Of a stretch of 64,000 nucleotides of DNA, positions 17,010-24,382 are shown in pieces. The number at the start of each line of letters is the position of its first letter. Positions within the stretch are counted from its first letter, which is position 1. The DNA is from Hyphococcus formosus (GTDB lineage: Bacteria; Pseudomonadota; Alphaproteobacteria; Caulobacterales; Parvularculaceae). The notes below the pieces were generated by a model, which was given only the letters and a program-made list of their open reading frames with translations, had not been told where the DNA came from and made no database searches. The position numbers were made by a program, and so were the translations under genes. The stretch is from NCBI RefSeq assembly GCF_046736345.1, contig NZ_CP157210.1, positions 2,480,001-2,544,000 of the forward strand, in the 5' to 3' direction.

Positions 17010-18525
17010 GCATAATCAGGTCTTCTGCGTCCTCGGCAGAAATTTTGTACTGCTCAAGCATGCCTTCGTAATGCTTGCGCTCGCCATCGACGCGCTCGGT
17101 CCAACCGGTCAGGTCGTCCGTTGCACAACCCGCGAGGTCTTCGACGGACTTCACGTCATTTTCGCCAAGTGTCACGATCATTTTCAGATCAAGACCTTCA
17201 AGGCCTAGAATGTCGTCATCAACACCAAGCTCGACACGGCGTGCGTCGAGTTTCTTGTTCTCTTCTTCGATGCAATCACGGGCACGAGCCTGAAGCTCTT
17301 CGGCTGTGTCTTCGTCCAAACCATCGATTTCCATGAGTTCGCTGACTTCAACAAATGCGATCTCTTCAATCTTCGCAAAGCCCTCAGACACAAGAAGACC
17401 CGCCATCATGTCATCGACATCAAGGCCGTTCATGAACAGCTCAGACCGTACACGGAACTCTTCCTGGCGTTTCGCGCTCTCTTCTTCTTCGGTCATGATA
17501 TCGATTTCATAACCGGAAAGCTGCGACGCCAATCGAACATTCTGACCACGGCGACCGATTGCGAGTGACAATTGCTCGTCCGGCACAACCACTTCGATCC
17601 GCTTCAGATCTTCGTCGAGAACCACTTTGGTCACCTCGGCAGGCGCAAGCGCATTCACAACGAATGTTGCGTCATTCTCATTCCAAGGAACGATATCAAT
17701 TTTCTCGCCGCCAAGCTCATTTACAACGGCCTGAACACGGCTACCGCGCATACCCACACAGGCACCGACCGGATCAATACCATTGTCATTTGAGAACACG
17801 CCGATTTTGGCGCGGCTACCCGGATCACGGGCGACAGCCTTGATTTCAATAACGCCATCATAGACTTCCGGCACTTCCTGCTCGAACAATTTCGCCATGA
17901 ATTGCGGATGCGAGCGGGACAGGAATATCTGCGGCCCACGGGTTTCGCGGCGCACATCCATAATATAGGCGCGGACGCGGTCGCCATTGCGGTAATTCTC
18001 GCGCGGCAATTGCTGGTCGCGGCGAATAATGGCTTCGGCTTTGCCGAGATCGATGATCACATGACCATATTCGACCCGCTTAATGATGCCATTGATGATC
18101 TCGCCAATTCGGTCTTTGAAATCTTCATACTGACGATCACGCTCTGCTTCACGGACCTTTTGCGTAATAACCTGTTTCGCACCCATCGCCGCCTGACGAC
18201 CGAAATCCATCGGCGGAAGGGGCTCTGACATAAAGTCACCAACCTCGGCTTCGGGGTTTAGGTGCAATGCGTCTTTTTTCGCGATCTGGGTGAGGTCGCT
18301 TTCAACTTCGTCAACAACTTCGAGCAAACGCCAAAGTTTTGTCTCACCGGTTTTCGGATTGATTTCCGCCTTGACCAAAGTCTCGTGACCATAACGGGTG
18401 CGCGCCGCACGGGCGAGCGCATCTTCCATTGCCTCGATGACGAGTGCCTTATCAATAGACTTTTCTCGCGCGACAGCGTCGGCGATCTGAATAAGCTCCA
18501 GCTTGTTGGCGCTAACCGCGGTCAT
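16912..18525 (-). CDS. nusA: transcription termination/antitermination protein NusA
   Basis: NusA binds RNA polymerase and nascent RNA and modulates pausing, termination and antitermination. The 537-residue protein has the N-terminal polymerase-binding domain (LIQIADAVAREKSIDKALVI), an S1 domain (about residues 130-200, with GIIKRVEYGHVIIDLG), two KH domains (about 230-345, with VGMRGSRVQAVVNELGGEKIDIV and IGRRGQNVRLASQL) and C-terminal helix-hairpin repeats with an acidic tail. The start overlaps the rimP stop as ATGA, indicating translational coupling. Confidence 0.98.
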   Translation of the reverse strand: MTAVSANKLELIQIADAVAREKSIDKALVIEAMEDALARAARTRYGHETLVKAEINPKTGETKLWRLLEVVDEVESDLTQIAKKDALHLNPEAEVGDFMSEPLPPMDFGRQAAMGAKQVITQKVREAERDRQYEDFKDRIGEIINGIIKRVEYGHVIIDLGKAEAIIRRDQQLPRENYRNGDRVRAYIMDVRRETRGPQIFLSRSHPQFMAKLFEQEVPEVYDGVIEIKAVARDPGSRAKIGVFSNDNGIDPVGACVGMRGSRVQAVVNELGGEKIDIVPWNENDATFVVNALAPAEVTKVVLDEDLKRIEVVVPDEQLSLAIGRRGQNVRLASQLSGYEIDIMTEEEESAKRQEEFRVRSELFMNGLDVDDMMAGLLVSEGFAKIEEIAFVEVSELMEIDGLDEDTAEELQARARDCIEEENKKLDARRVELGVDDDILGLEGLDLKMIVTLGENDVKSVEDLAGCATDDLTGWTERVDGERKHYEGMLEQYKISAEDAEDLIMRARLQAGWITEEDLAAQRAEEEAEEEAADDRD

Positions 18526-19079
18526 TGAGAGGTCTCCATAGCGTCATCTCCTTGTTGATCGTCTTGATCAGATAGATTGGGGCGGTCATCATTATCCGCC
18601 TTCATGGTTTTCTTGATTAGCTCATCCGTCAGAACAAGCTGCGCATTGGCGATCCATTCCATCGGGAATAGTGCCGTTTCATCTTCGCCATCGATATCGA
18701 ACGCAACTTTGCCTTCGTCGATGCCGGCCAAAACACCCTTAAAGCGCTTTCGGCCCTCAACCAGCTGATTTAGTTCCAGCTTCGCGGGCCAACCCTGCCA
18801 GTCAGCGAAATCTTTTTCGCGCACTAGAGGCCGGTCGATCCCCGGCGAGGAAACTTCGAGATTATAATGCCCGGAGATCGGGTCCGCCTCTTCGAGAACC
18901 GGCGAGAGCGCGCGTGAGAGCTGCGCGCATTCAGCGGCGCTCATCGTATGATCTGGGCGCTCGGCCATGATTTGCAAGGTCTTGGTCTGACCGCCCGTAA
19001 TACGAATACGCACAAGCTCGAACCCCAAATCGGCAACGACTGGGGTAATTAGCTCGGCAATACGGTTTTCCAACGTCAA
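18522..19079 (-). CDS. rimP: ribosome maturation factor RimP
   Basis: RimP is needed for 30S subunit maturation. The 185-residue protein shows the family's pattern: an N-terminal domain with LGFELVRIRI, then the conserved YNLEVSSPGIDRPLVREKDF and the C-terminal SH3-like part. The start codon is TTG at 19079, with AGGAG six bases upstream and no ATG available. It heads the nusA-infB operon, behind a clear promoter and a terminator-like hairpin in the leader. Confidence 0.95.
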   Translation of the reverse strand: MTLENRIAELITPVVADLGFELVRIRITGGQTKTLQIMAERPDHTMSAAECAQLSRALSPVLEEADPISGHYNLEVSSPGIDRPLVREKDFADWQGWPAKLELNQLVEGRKRFKGVLAGIDEGKVAFDIDGEDETALFPMEWIANAQLVLTDELIKKTMKADNDDRPNLSDQDDQQGDDAMETSQ

Positions 19080-19116
19080 AGGCGGCTCCTGACCGGCGTA
19101 AATAGAGGCTCTGGTA

Positions 19117-19146
19117 ACGAAAAAGCGGGCCCCGCGGGGCCCGCTT
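19117..19146 (-). terminator. terminator-like hairpin in the rimP leader (candidate attenuator)
   Basis: A perfect 24-base palindrome (19123-19146, arms AAGCGGGCCCCG / CGGGGCCCGCTT) is followed on the minus strand by a T-run, forming a textbook intrinsic terminator about 44 bases before the rimP start. The gene upstream of it reads the other way, so there is no transcript to end here except the rimP leader itself. No T-run follows on the plus strand. Premature-termination control of the rimP-nusA-infB operon is inferred. Confidence 0.7.
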
Positions 19147-19173
19147 CCGAAAATCGATAAGCGTTTGATCGGA

Positions 19174-19202
19174 TATATAGGGCGCCAACAAGGCTTTGTC
19201 AG
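19174..19202 (-). promoter_or_regulatory. sigma70-type promoter of the rimP-nusA-infB operon
   Basis: On the minus strand CTGACA (19202-19197), a 17-base spacer and TATATA (19179-19174) form a near-consensus promoter. Transcription would start near 19167, giving a leader of roughly 88 bases with the terminator-like hairpin at about +21 to +44. Confidence 0.7.
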
Positions 19203-19310
19203 CCCCCGAACGCTATGAATTCTCGAAGGCTTCCATTAATTCGCTTTTGTTATACATCCCCGCGTCAAGCACTGTCCACAATATCCCACCGTCTCAGGAA
19301 CGCCCATTTC

Positions 19311-20249
19311 ATGAAATCAGTCTGCGTCATCATCCTCAATTACGGTACGCCAGACCTGACCATCGCCAGCGCACAAAGCGTCATTGACGAGATCACGGCG
19401 TTGGGCGGCGAATTGGTCATTGTCGATAATTGCTCGCCAGACGATTCCGCCAAGCGCCTTCGCCTCTGGGTGGACAGCCAACCCGAGACCTATGCGATTA
19501 ATTTAGTGCTCTCGCCGGTAAATGGCGGATACGCAGCGGGCAATAATTTGGGGCTCAACGCCGGCGACGCGGAATTCTACGTCCTGTTAAATTCCGACAC
19601 GGTGGTGCGATCGGGCGCTATTTCTGCGCTTTTATCGGTAATGCGCGATAACCCCAAGATTGGCCTCGCCGGCCCAAGGATGCTTGATGAAAACGGCCAA
19701 CCGGCGATCAGCCGCTTTCGTCATCCCAAGCCATTAAGCGAGTTTGTGGAAGCGACGGGTGCGGATATTTTTTACCGAAAATTCCGCCATGCAGTCGTAC
19801 CCGTTATGGATGATGAAGCCGACGACCAGATTGAATGGCTGGGCTTTCCGTGCATCATGCTGCGCGGCGCGATGATCGACGAAATCGGCCCGCTGGATGA
19901 GCGCTATTTCATGTATTTCGAAGACACGGCCTATTGTCGCAAAGCCGCCAATGCTGGTTGGCAATTGAAATATTGCCGTGATGCAGCGGTCGAACATTTT
20001 TGCGGCAAGTCATCCCAGATCGAAGATAACGCCGCCGCCTTTCGGCGATTGCCGCCCTATTATTACGCCTCGCGAACACGATATTTCAAAAGCCATTACG
20101 GCACCGCCGGCTATATTCGCGCCAACCTGCTTTGGTATCTCGGGCGTCTGGTGAATTACGCGCGCATTTTTGCGCTTAGCCCGCCGAAAAAAACCTGCGC
20201 CAAACGCGCCATAGATATCTGGACAGCCCAGGACATCCCGCGCCCCTAG
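19311..20249 (+). CDS. family 2 glycosyltransferase (rhamnosyltransferase-like)
   Basis: The 312-residue cytoplasmic enzyme has a GT-A fold: VCVIILNYGTPDLT at the start, the nucleotide-sugar site with DNCSPDD, LLNSDTVV as the DxD-like metal site, and the acceptor-side motif EIGPLDERYFMYFEDTAYCRKA. This resembles WbbL-type rhamnosyltransferases of surface polysaccharide synthesis; the real sugar is unknown. An open frame extends 32 codons upstream, but MKSVCVII at 19311 fits the family and has AGGA upstream. It is divergent from rimP and starts a four-gene envelope-type insertion. Confidence 0.85.
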   Translation: MKSVCVIILNYGTPDLTIASAQSVIDEITALGGELVIVDNCSPDDSAKRLRLWVDSQPETYAINLVLSPVNGGYAAGNNLGLNAGDAEFYVLLNSDTVVRSGAISALLSVMRDNPKIGLAGPRMLDENGQPAISRFRHPKPLSEFVEATGADIFYRKFRHAVVPVMDDEADDQIEWLGFPCIMLRGAMIDEIGPLDERYFMYFEDTAYCRKAANAGWQLKYCRDAAVEHFCGKSSQIEDNAAAFRRLPPYYYASRTRYFKSHYGTAGYIRANLLWYLGRLVNYARIFALSPPKKTCAKRAIDIWTAQDIPRP

Positions 20250-20317
20250 ACCCCATTTTCATCCTTATAAGGCACGTTTCTTGATGCAGTTCTCTCGAGC
20301 TAGGGAGAGCTCGGGAA

Positions 20318-21025
20318 ATGACAAATCGCCTTGGAAAACGCGGCCTAAGGTCGTTAATCATTTATTACCCGATTATTACAGCGGTTTCCGCACCGCTTGC
20401 GTTTTTCGCGGGACGCGCCCAAAGCGCACCTGAGCGCGCGGCCGCGCCGCACATACCGTCGCAAATCGAGGCAGATGTCTCAAAACCGGATTATGCGGCG
20501 CTCTATAAAGCGCGTCGGCAAGGCATCGAATGCGGCGGCGCGGGCGATCCGAGCATCGTGCGCAGCGCCGTCTGGGAGATTATCTGCCATCCGGCCTCAA
20601 GCGGTATTGATTTCGCGACCGTTGAACGCCGTCCCATCGCGCGTCAGCCAATCGCCAATGACCGCCGGGGCGAACGCCCGTTACGACAGGCGGTGCTTTC
20701 GGCGCTTACCTCTGGCACCGCATCGAATGAAAGCGGGCCGGGCAATGGCGACGGTGCAACCGTTACCGGGGAACCGATAGGGCTAGCTTTATCGCCGGAT
20801 TTCACCCCTTTTGGCGGCAGCGGCAATGAAAGTGGCTATCTGGGCCTTAGCGGCGGGCCAAATGCCCCCGGCGGACGGCCGAACAACATCATCCCCGGCA
20901 CACCGCCCACAAATGCAACATTTGACCCGCCTGTTGTGGTGACCCCGGTGCCTGCGGCGCTGCCCATGCTGCTATCGGGCCTGATCGGCCTTTGGGCCGC
21001 CGCAAGGCGAAAAAAGCGCCTCTAA
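20318..21025 (+). CDS. exported protein with VPLPA/PEP-CTERM-like sorting tail
   Basis: The 235-residue protein has an N-terminal hydrophobic segment (about residues 13-30) resembling a signal peptide. The body is Gly/Asn/Pro-rich and of low complexity, with no recognised domain. The C-terminus is a classical tripartite sorting signal: PVPAALP motif, hydrophobic helix (MLLSGLIGLWAA) and basic cluster ARRKKRL. This matches the VPLPA/PEP-CTERM class processed by exosortases, which are linked to exopolysaccharide production. No exosortase gene is in the window. Neighbouring glycosyltransferase genes fit that association. Confidence 0.7.
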   Translation: MTNRLGKRGLRSLIIYYPIITAVSAPLAFFAGRAQSAPERAAAPHIPSQIEADVSKPDYAALYKARRQGIECGGAGDPSIVRSAVWEIICHPASSGIDFATVERRPIARQPIANDRRGERPLRQAVLSALTSGTASNESGPGNGDGATVTGEPIGLALSPDFTPFGGSGNESGYLGLSGGPNAPGGRPNNIIPGTPPTNATFDPPVVVTPVPAALPMLLSGLIGLWAAARRKKRL

Positions 21026-21134
21026 ACCTGCGCAAAGCCGCCATGCACTGCATTCGTGGTTAACAAACTATAGATTTTGCGCGCCCGATGGGCCAAAATC
21101 CGCGCAATTGGGGTTGGTAAAAAGGGGGCGCGTC

Positions 21135-21629
21135 ATGGGCCGTTTTCTCGCAATGTTATTGGGTGTTGCCGGTGCTGTATTAGGATCGCAGGGACCGGGC
21201 TTTACGCTTCAATATATGCAGAACCTACAGGGCCGCATTGATGAGCTTCGCCCCATCGTCGAAGAATTCGACGCCAATATTGAACAATATAACTACACGC
21301 GGGAACAGGCGCTCACAGAATGCCGAACCGCCACGGGCCTGCTTGATGCTCTTTGCACGACCTATGTTTCAACCGTTCAGCGTTACGAGCTATTGACCGC
21401 ACATATGGCAAAACTCGAAAGCGTAGACGATAATGTTCGACCATTGATTTTGGCCAGAACGCAAATGCGCGACATCACAACATCTGTTTACGAACAATAT
21501 AAACCCGCCATCCCAACAACGATTGACGGTGCGATTTATGCGGGTGGCGGCTTTGCCGTCTTGTGGGGCGGCGCGTCGTTTATTTTCGGCCTTCTCGGCT
21601 CAATGTTTGGCGGCCGTCGATACGCCTGA
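21135..21629 (+). CDS. DUF2937 family membrane protein
   Basis: The 164-residue protein has an N-terminal hydrophobic helix (FLAMLLGVAGAVLG), the conserved-looking SQGPGFTLQYMQNLQGRIDEL segment (given as two parts: SQGPGFTLQY and MQNLQGRIDEL), a long helical middle and a C-terminal hydrophobic helix (AIYAGGGFAVLWGGASFIFG). This is the pattern of DUF2937, an uncharacterised proteobacterial family. ATG at 21135 with GGGGG upstream is preferred to the TTG at 21108. Its end overlaps the convergent CE15-like gene by 30 bases. Confidence 0.75.
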   Translation: MGRFLAMLLGVAGAVLGSQGPGFTLQYMQNLQGRIDELRPIVEEFDANIEQYNYTREQALTECRTATGLLDALCTTYVSTVQRYELLTAHMAKLESVDDNVRPLILARTQMRDITTSVYEQYKPAIPTTIDGAIYAGGGFAVLWGGASFIFGLLGSMFGGRRYA

Positions 21630-22889
21630 CGGTTGCGCCTTATGCGCATCCAGAAATTCGAGGAATGCTGGCCAGTCCTCTTCAACGACACCATGCGTGC
21701 CGGGGCGGATCCAGAACGCCAGATCCGCATCGGGCTTCCATTGATCGAGCCGATCCTGCGCCAAGCCAGCACGGCCATATAGCGCATATACGGGATCAGC
21801 CCCCTGCGCCGCGCGGAAGGCACCATTCGGATCAGACCAGACATCGCGCCGGGCATTCCCCAACATCACGGGGCGGGGCGCAATCAACGCCAGCAATTGA
21901 TGCTGATCGACCGTCATTTCTGCTTCGCGGCCGGCAAAGTCAGCATAGTTGGGCGAAAACCAATGGGGATAGGTCTTGGTAATGGCCGCAATACTCTCGC
22001 CGCGTTTTTCGCGGTTGAGGGACGCACCGCCTGTCCCTGACTGGTGCGCAATCACCATATCCACCCGCGCATCATAGGCAGCCGCGAGGAGTGCCGATTT
22101 TCCGTATCGAGAATGACCCCAACTGATAAAGGCCGATTGCGCCGTTGCCGGATCGTTTTCGAGAACATCGATCATCGCCGAATAGCCCCACGCCCATGCG
22201 GCGATCGCGCCCCAGCGCGGGCCATCATGGCCATTGGAAAGGGCCTCAAGCGCCACCAATCCGGCCTCGCTGTCATCGGGCACATATTCGCTCGGGAAGA
22301 TCGTTGCGACCCCATAACCTTGGGCAAGGATCATTTCGAGCGGCGGCGTCGCGATATAGCGGCCAAAAACAAAACGCATGAGGCCCGCTATGGGACCATT
22401 GCCGGTACAATCACTCATACCGTCGATTTTGGTGACCGCTTCATGGGGAATTGTATTCCAGCGCGGACAAAAGGTTTCCATAAGGATGATGGGCGGCTGA
22501 TCGACCCCCGTGGGCAAAAGCACATTCATATAGAATGGCCTCGTCTCATTTACCGTCTCACCAAATGTGATTGCGCCTTGCAGGCGATACTCATAGAGGG
22601 CACCGCCATAAGCCGCTTCGGCCAGCAAGCGCCGCTCAAGCACATTGACCTGATAATCATCCGGCATCTCGCCATAGACCTCGCGCTCAAAGGCCGCGCG
22701 TAATGCCGGTACGCGCTCCCGCTGCCATTGCGCAGGCGTGGGTACCGTTACCTCAGATGACCCCAGCACGGGCGGTGTCGCCGCATCGCCATTGGGTTCG
22801 AGATCTGCCCAGGCAAGGGTGATGCGGGTACAGCCCGTCATCGCGATTAGCGCGCTGGCCAGAAATAATAACGCGAAAAGACTTCTCAT
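21600..22889 (-). CDS. CE15-like (glucuronoyl esterase-type) lipoprotein hydrolase
   Basis: The 429-residue protein begins with a lipoprotein signal (IAMTGC, cysteine at about residue 20). The alpha/beta hydrolase core has the nucleophile motif GHSRYGKSAL, very like the G-x-SRxGK motif of carbohydrate esterase family 15. Next come HQSGTGGASLNREKRGE and a C-terminal catalytic-type histidine in PGTHGVVEEDW. CE15 enzymes cleave esters between glucuronic acid and lignin alcohols, and marine bacterial members may act on other uronate esters. The true substrate here is unknown. It overlaps the DUF2937 gene tail to tail. Confidence 0.75.
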   Translation of the reverse strand: MRSLFALLFLASALIAMTGCTRITLAWADLEPNGDAATPPVLGSSEVTVPTPAQWQRERVPALRAAFEREVYGEMPDDYQVNVLERRLLAEAAYGGALYEYRLQGAITFGETVNETRPFYMNVLLPTGVDQPPIILMETFCPRWNTIPHEAVTKIDGMSDCTGNGPIAGLMRFVFGRYIATPPLEMILAQGYGVATIFPSEYVPDDSEAGLVALEALSNGHDGPRWGAIAAWAWGYSAMIDVLENDPATAQSAFISWGHSRYGKSALLAAAYDARVDMVIAHQSGTGGASLNREKRGESIAAITKTYPHWFSPNYADFAGREAEMTVDQHQLLALIAPRPVMLGNARRDVWSDPNGAFRAAQGADPVYALYGRAGLAQDRLDQWKPDADLAFWIRPGTHGVVEEDWPAFLEFLDAHKAQPSGVSTAAKH

Positions 22890-22947
22890 CGGGCCATTTG
22901 TGAACAGCCCCCGCCAAGGTGCAAGTCAATTTCAGATCAACAGGGCG

Positions 22948-23634
22948 CTATTTGCGTTTAAAAACCAAATAGGCTGGCTCGCGGCCTTCGCGCCGCGACT
23001 TCAATTCATATCGGGTCTGAGGCCAATCCGCTGGCCGATCTTTCCAGTCGGAAGCACGGCGCGCGGTCCACTCAAATTCAGGAGCGTTTTGAGCGTGCAT
23101 CAAGGTCCAGCGGATGTAATCGCGAATATCCGAGGCCACGCGCAAAATACCGCCGGGCTTTAATAGCCGCGCGGCCTCAGCGAAGAACCAAGGGGAAATC
23201 ATGCGGCGTTTGTGGTGGCGCTTTTTCGGCCAAGGGTCGGGGTGCAGCACAAACAATCGGTCGAGCGATCCATCGGGCAAGGCTTCGAGCAATGGCCGCG
23301 CGTCGCCATGATGGATTTTGATATTGTCGAGGTCATTGTCTTCAACATGAACCAACAATTTGGCGACACCGTTTACAAAGGGCTCCGCGCCGATCAAGCC
23401 CACATCGGGATTTTCGGCCGCTTGCCATGCCAGATGTTCGCCGCCTCCAAAGCCGACTTCGAGCCAGATTTCATCCGCCGCCGGAAAGAGATCCTTTGGG
23501 TCGATCGTCTCGCCATCGGGCGCCGGCATTGAAATTTTCGGCAGCAATTCATCCATTAATTTGGCGTGCCGAGGCTTTAGGGCTTTGTCGATATGGCGAC
23601 CATAAAGCCGCGGAATATAACGTGGTTCTTCCAT
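22948..23634 (-). CDS. trmB: tRNA (guanine-N7)-methyltransferase
   Basis: TrmB methylates G46 in the variable loop of tRNAs using SAM. The 228-residue protein has the SAM-binding motif EVGFGGGEHLAW (about residues 56-67), IGAEPFVNGV, and the family signature FVLHPDPWPKKRHHKRRMI. The C-terminus with DWPQTRYELKSRREG is typical. In many Alphaproteobacteria it directly follows metK; here the RHH-LOV gene lies between them and is divergent from trmB. Confidence 0.96.
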   Translation of the reverse strand: MEEPRYIPRLYGRHIDKALKPRHAKLMDELLPKISMPAPDGETIDPKDLFPAADEIWLEVGFGGGEHLAWQAAENPDVGLIGAEPFVNGVAKLLVHVEDNDLDNIKIHHGDARPLLEALPDGSLDRLFVLHPDPWPKKRHHKRRMISPWFFAEAARLLKPGGILRVASDIRDYIRWTLMHAQNAPEFEWTARRASDWKDRPADWPQTRYELKSRREGREPAYLVFKRK

Positions 23635-23764
23635 AATCGAGGGCTTAGCCGATCAATTGCGCGCCGCCAAGCGGCAGAAACGCCGCAAAGGTTGCGATTA
23701 ATGCTTCCCCAAACGCCCCCCCTACCGTAAAGACAGGGATCGTCGCGACATGCGGTCGCAATTT

Positions 23765-23785
23765 TCGTAACAATCAATTTGTAAC
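23765..23785. repeat. short direct repeats upstream of the RHH-LOV gene
   Basis: The element GTAAC occurs twice, 14 bases apart, in CGTAACAATCAATTTGTAACGG just before the RHH-LOV start. Ribbon-helix-helix proteins often bind short tandem half-sites, so this is a candidate autoregulatory site in the 165-base region shared with divergent trmB. It is a weak signal that could arise by chance. Confidence 0.25.
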
Positions 23786-23799
23786 GGGCTTTTAAGGCA

Positions 23800-24342
23800 A
23801 TGCCGAAAAGAACAGAAAAAATACAGGTCTCCCTTTCCCCCGAGGAAATTCAACAGATTGAGGAATGGCAATTCAAACACCGCGTTCCCAGCCGCGCAGC
23901 CGCTATCCGTGAGCTGATTGGGCGCTCGGTCGATTCTGATTTGCCCGTCGTCGAAGACAGGCTTCATTCGAAGGATATTGGCATCCTTGAAAGCAAGCTT
24001 GTCCGTGAAGGTAAACCGTCATTCACCATCGCCGACGCAACGCTCGAAGACATGCCTTTGATCTATGCATCGACCGGTTTTTATGAATTGACGGAATACG
24101 AACCCGAAGAAGTTATCGGCAAGAATTGCCGTTTTCTTCAGGGGCCGAAAACCGAAAAAGAAAATACGCTGATCATTCGCAAAGCGCTCGAAAAAGGCGA
24201 GCTGGTGGTCGTGGACTTGGTCAACTACCGAAAGAACAGAAGCGCTTATCGCGTGCGGGTTAAAATTGAACCGGTTTTTCTGCCAAACAGCGAAAAACCA
24301 GTTCTGTTTATCGGCACACAAACATTTCTCGGCAATTTGTAA
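23800..24342 (+). CDS. ribbon-helix-helix / LOV photoreceptor fusion
   Basis: The 180-residue protein has two parts. Residues 4-45 look like a ribbon-helix-helix DNA-binding domain: strand KIQVSLS, then helices PEEIQQIEEWQ and SRAAAIRELIGRSV. Residues 70-178 are a LOV domain with the flavin-adduct motif GKNCRFLQG (Cys110) and phosphate-contacting Arg111 and Arg127. They also carry Asn142 (VNYRKN) and the signalling Gln174 (IGTQ). The second flavin-binding asparagine of plant LOV2 (FWN) is replaced (Y150-R151-V152). Blue-light control of DNA binding is inferred. Light-independent redox or FMN sensing is also possible. A hairpin terminator follows. Confidence 0.85.
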   Translation: MPKRTEKIQVSLSPEEIQQIEEWQFKHRVPSRAAAIRELIGRSVDSDLPVVEDRLHSKDIGILESKLVREGKPSFTIADATLEDMPLIYASTGFYELTEYEPEEVIGKNCRFLQGPKTEKENTLIIRKALEKGELVVVDLVNYRKNRSAYRVRVKIEPVFLPNSEKPVLFIGTQTFLGNL

Positions 24343-24357
24343 TTACTGCCGATATGG

Positions 24358-24382
24358 GGCGGCGTTACGCAAACGCCGCCTT
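24358..24382 (+). terminator. terminator of the RHH-LOV gene
   Basis: A perfect GGCGGCGTT / AACGCCGCC stem with a 5-base loop is followed by TTTAATTT on the plus strand, 16 bases past the RHH-LOV stop. The stem includes the last codons of convergent metK. Confidence 0.75.
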
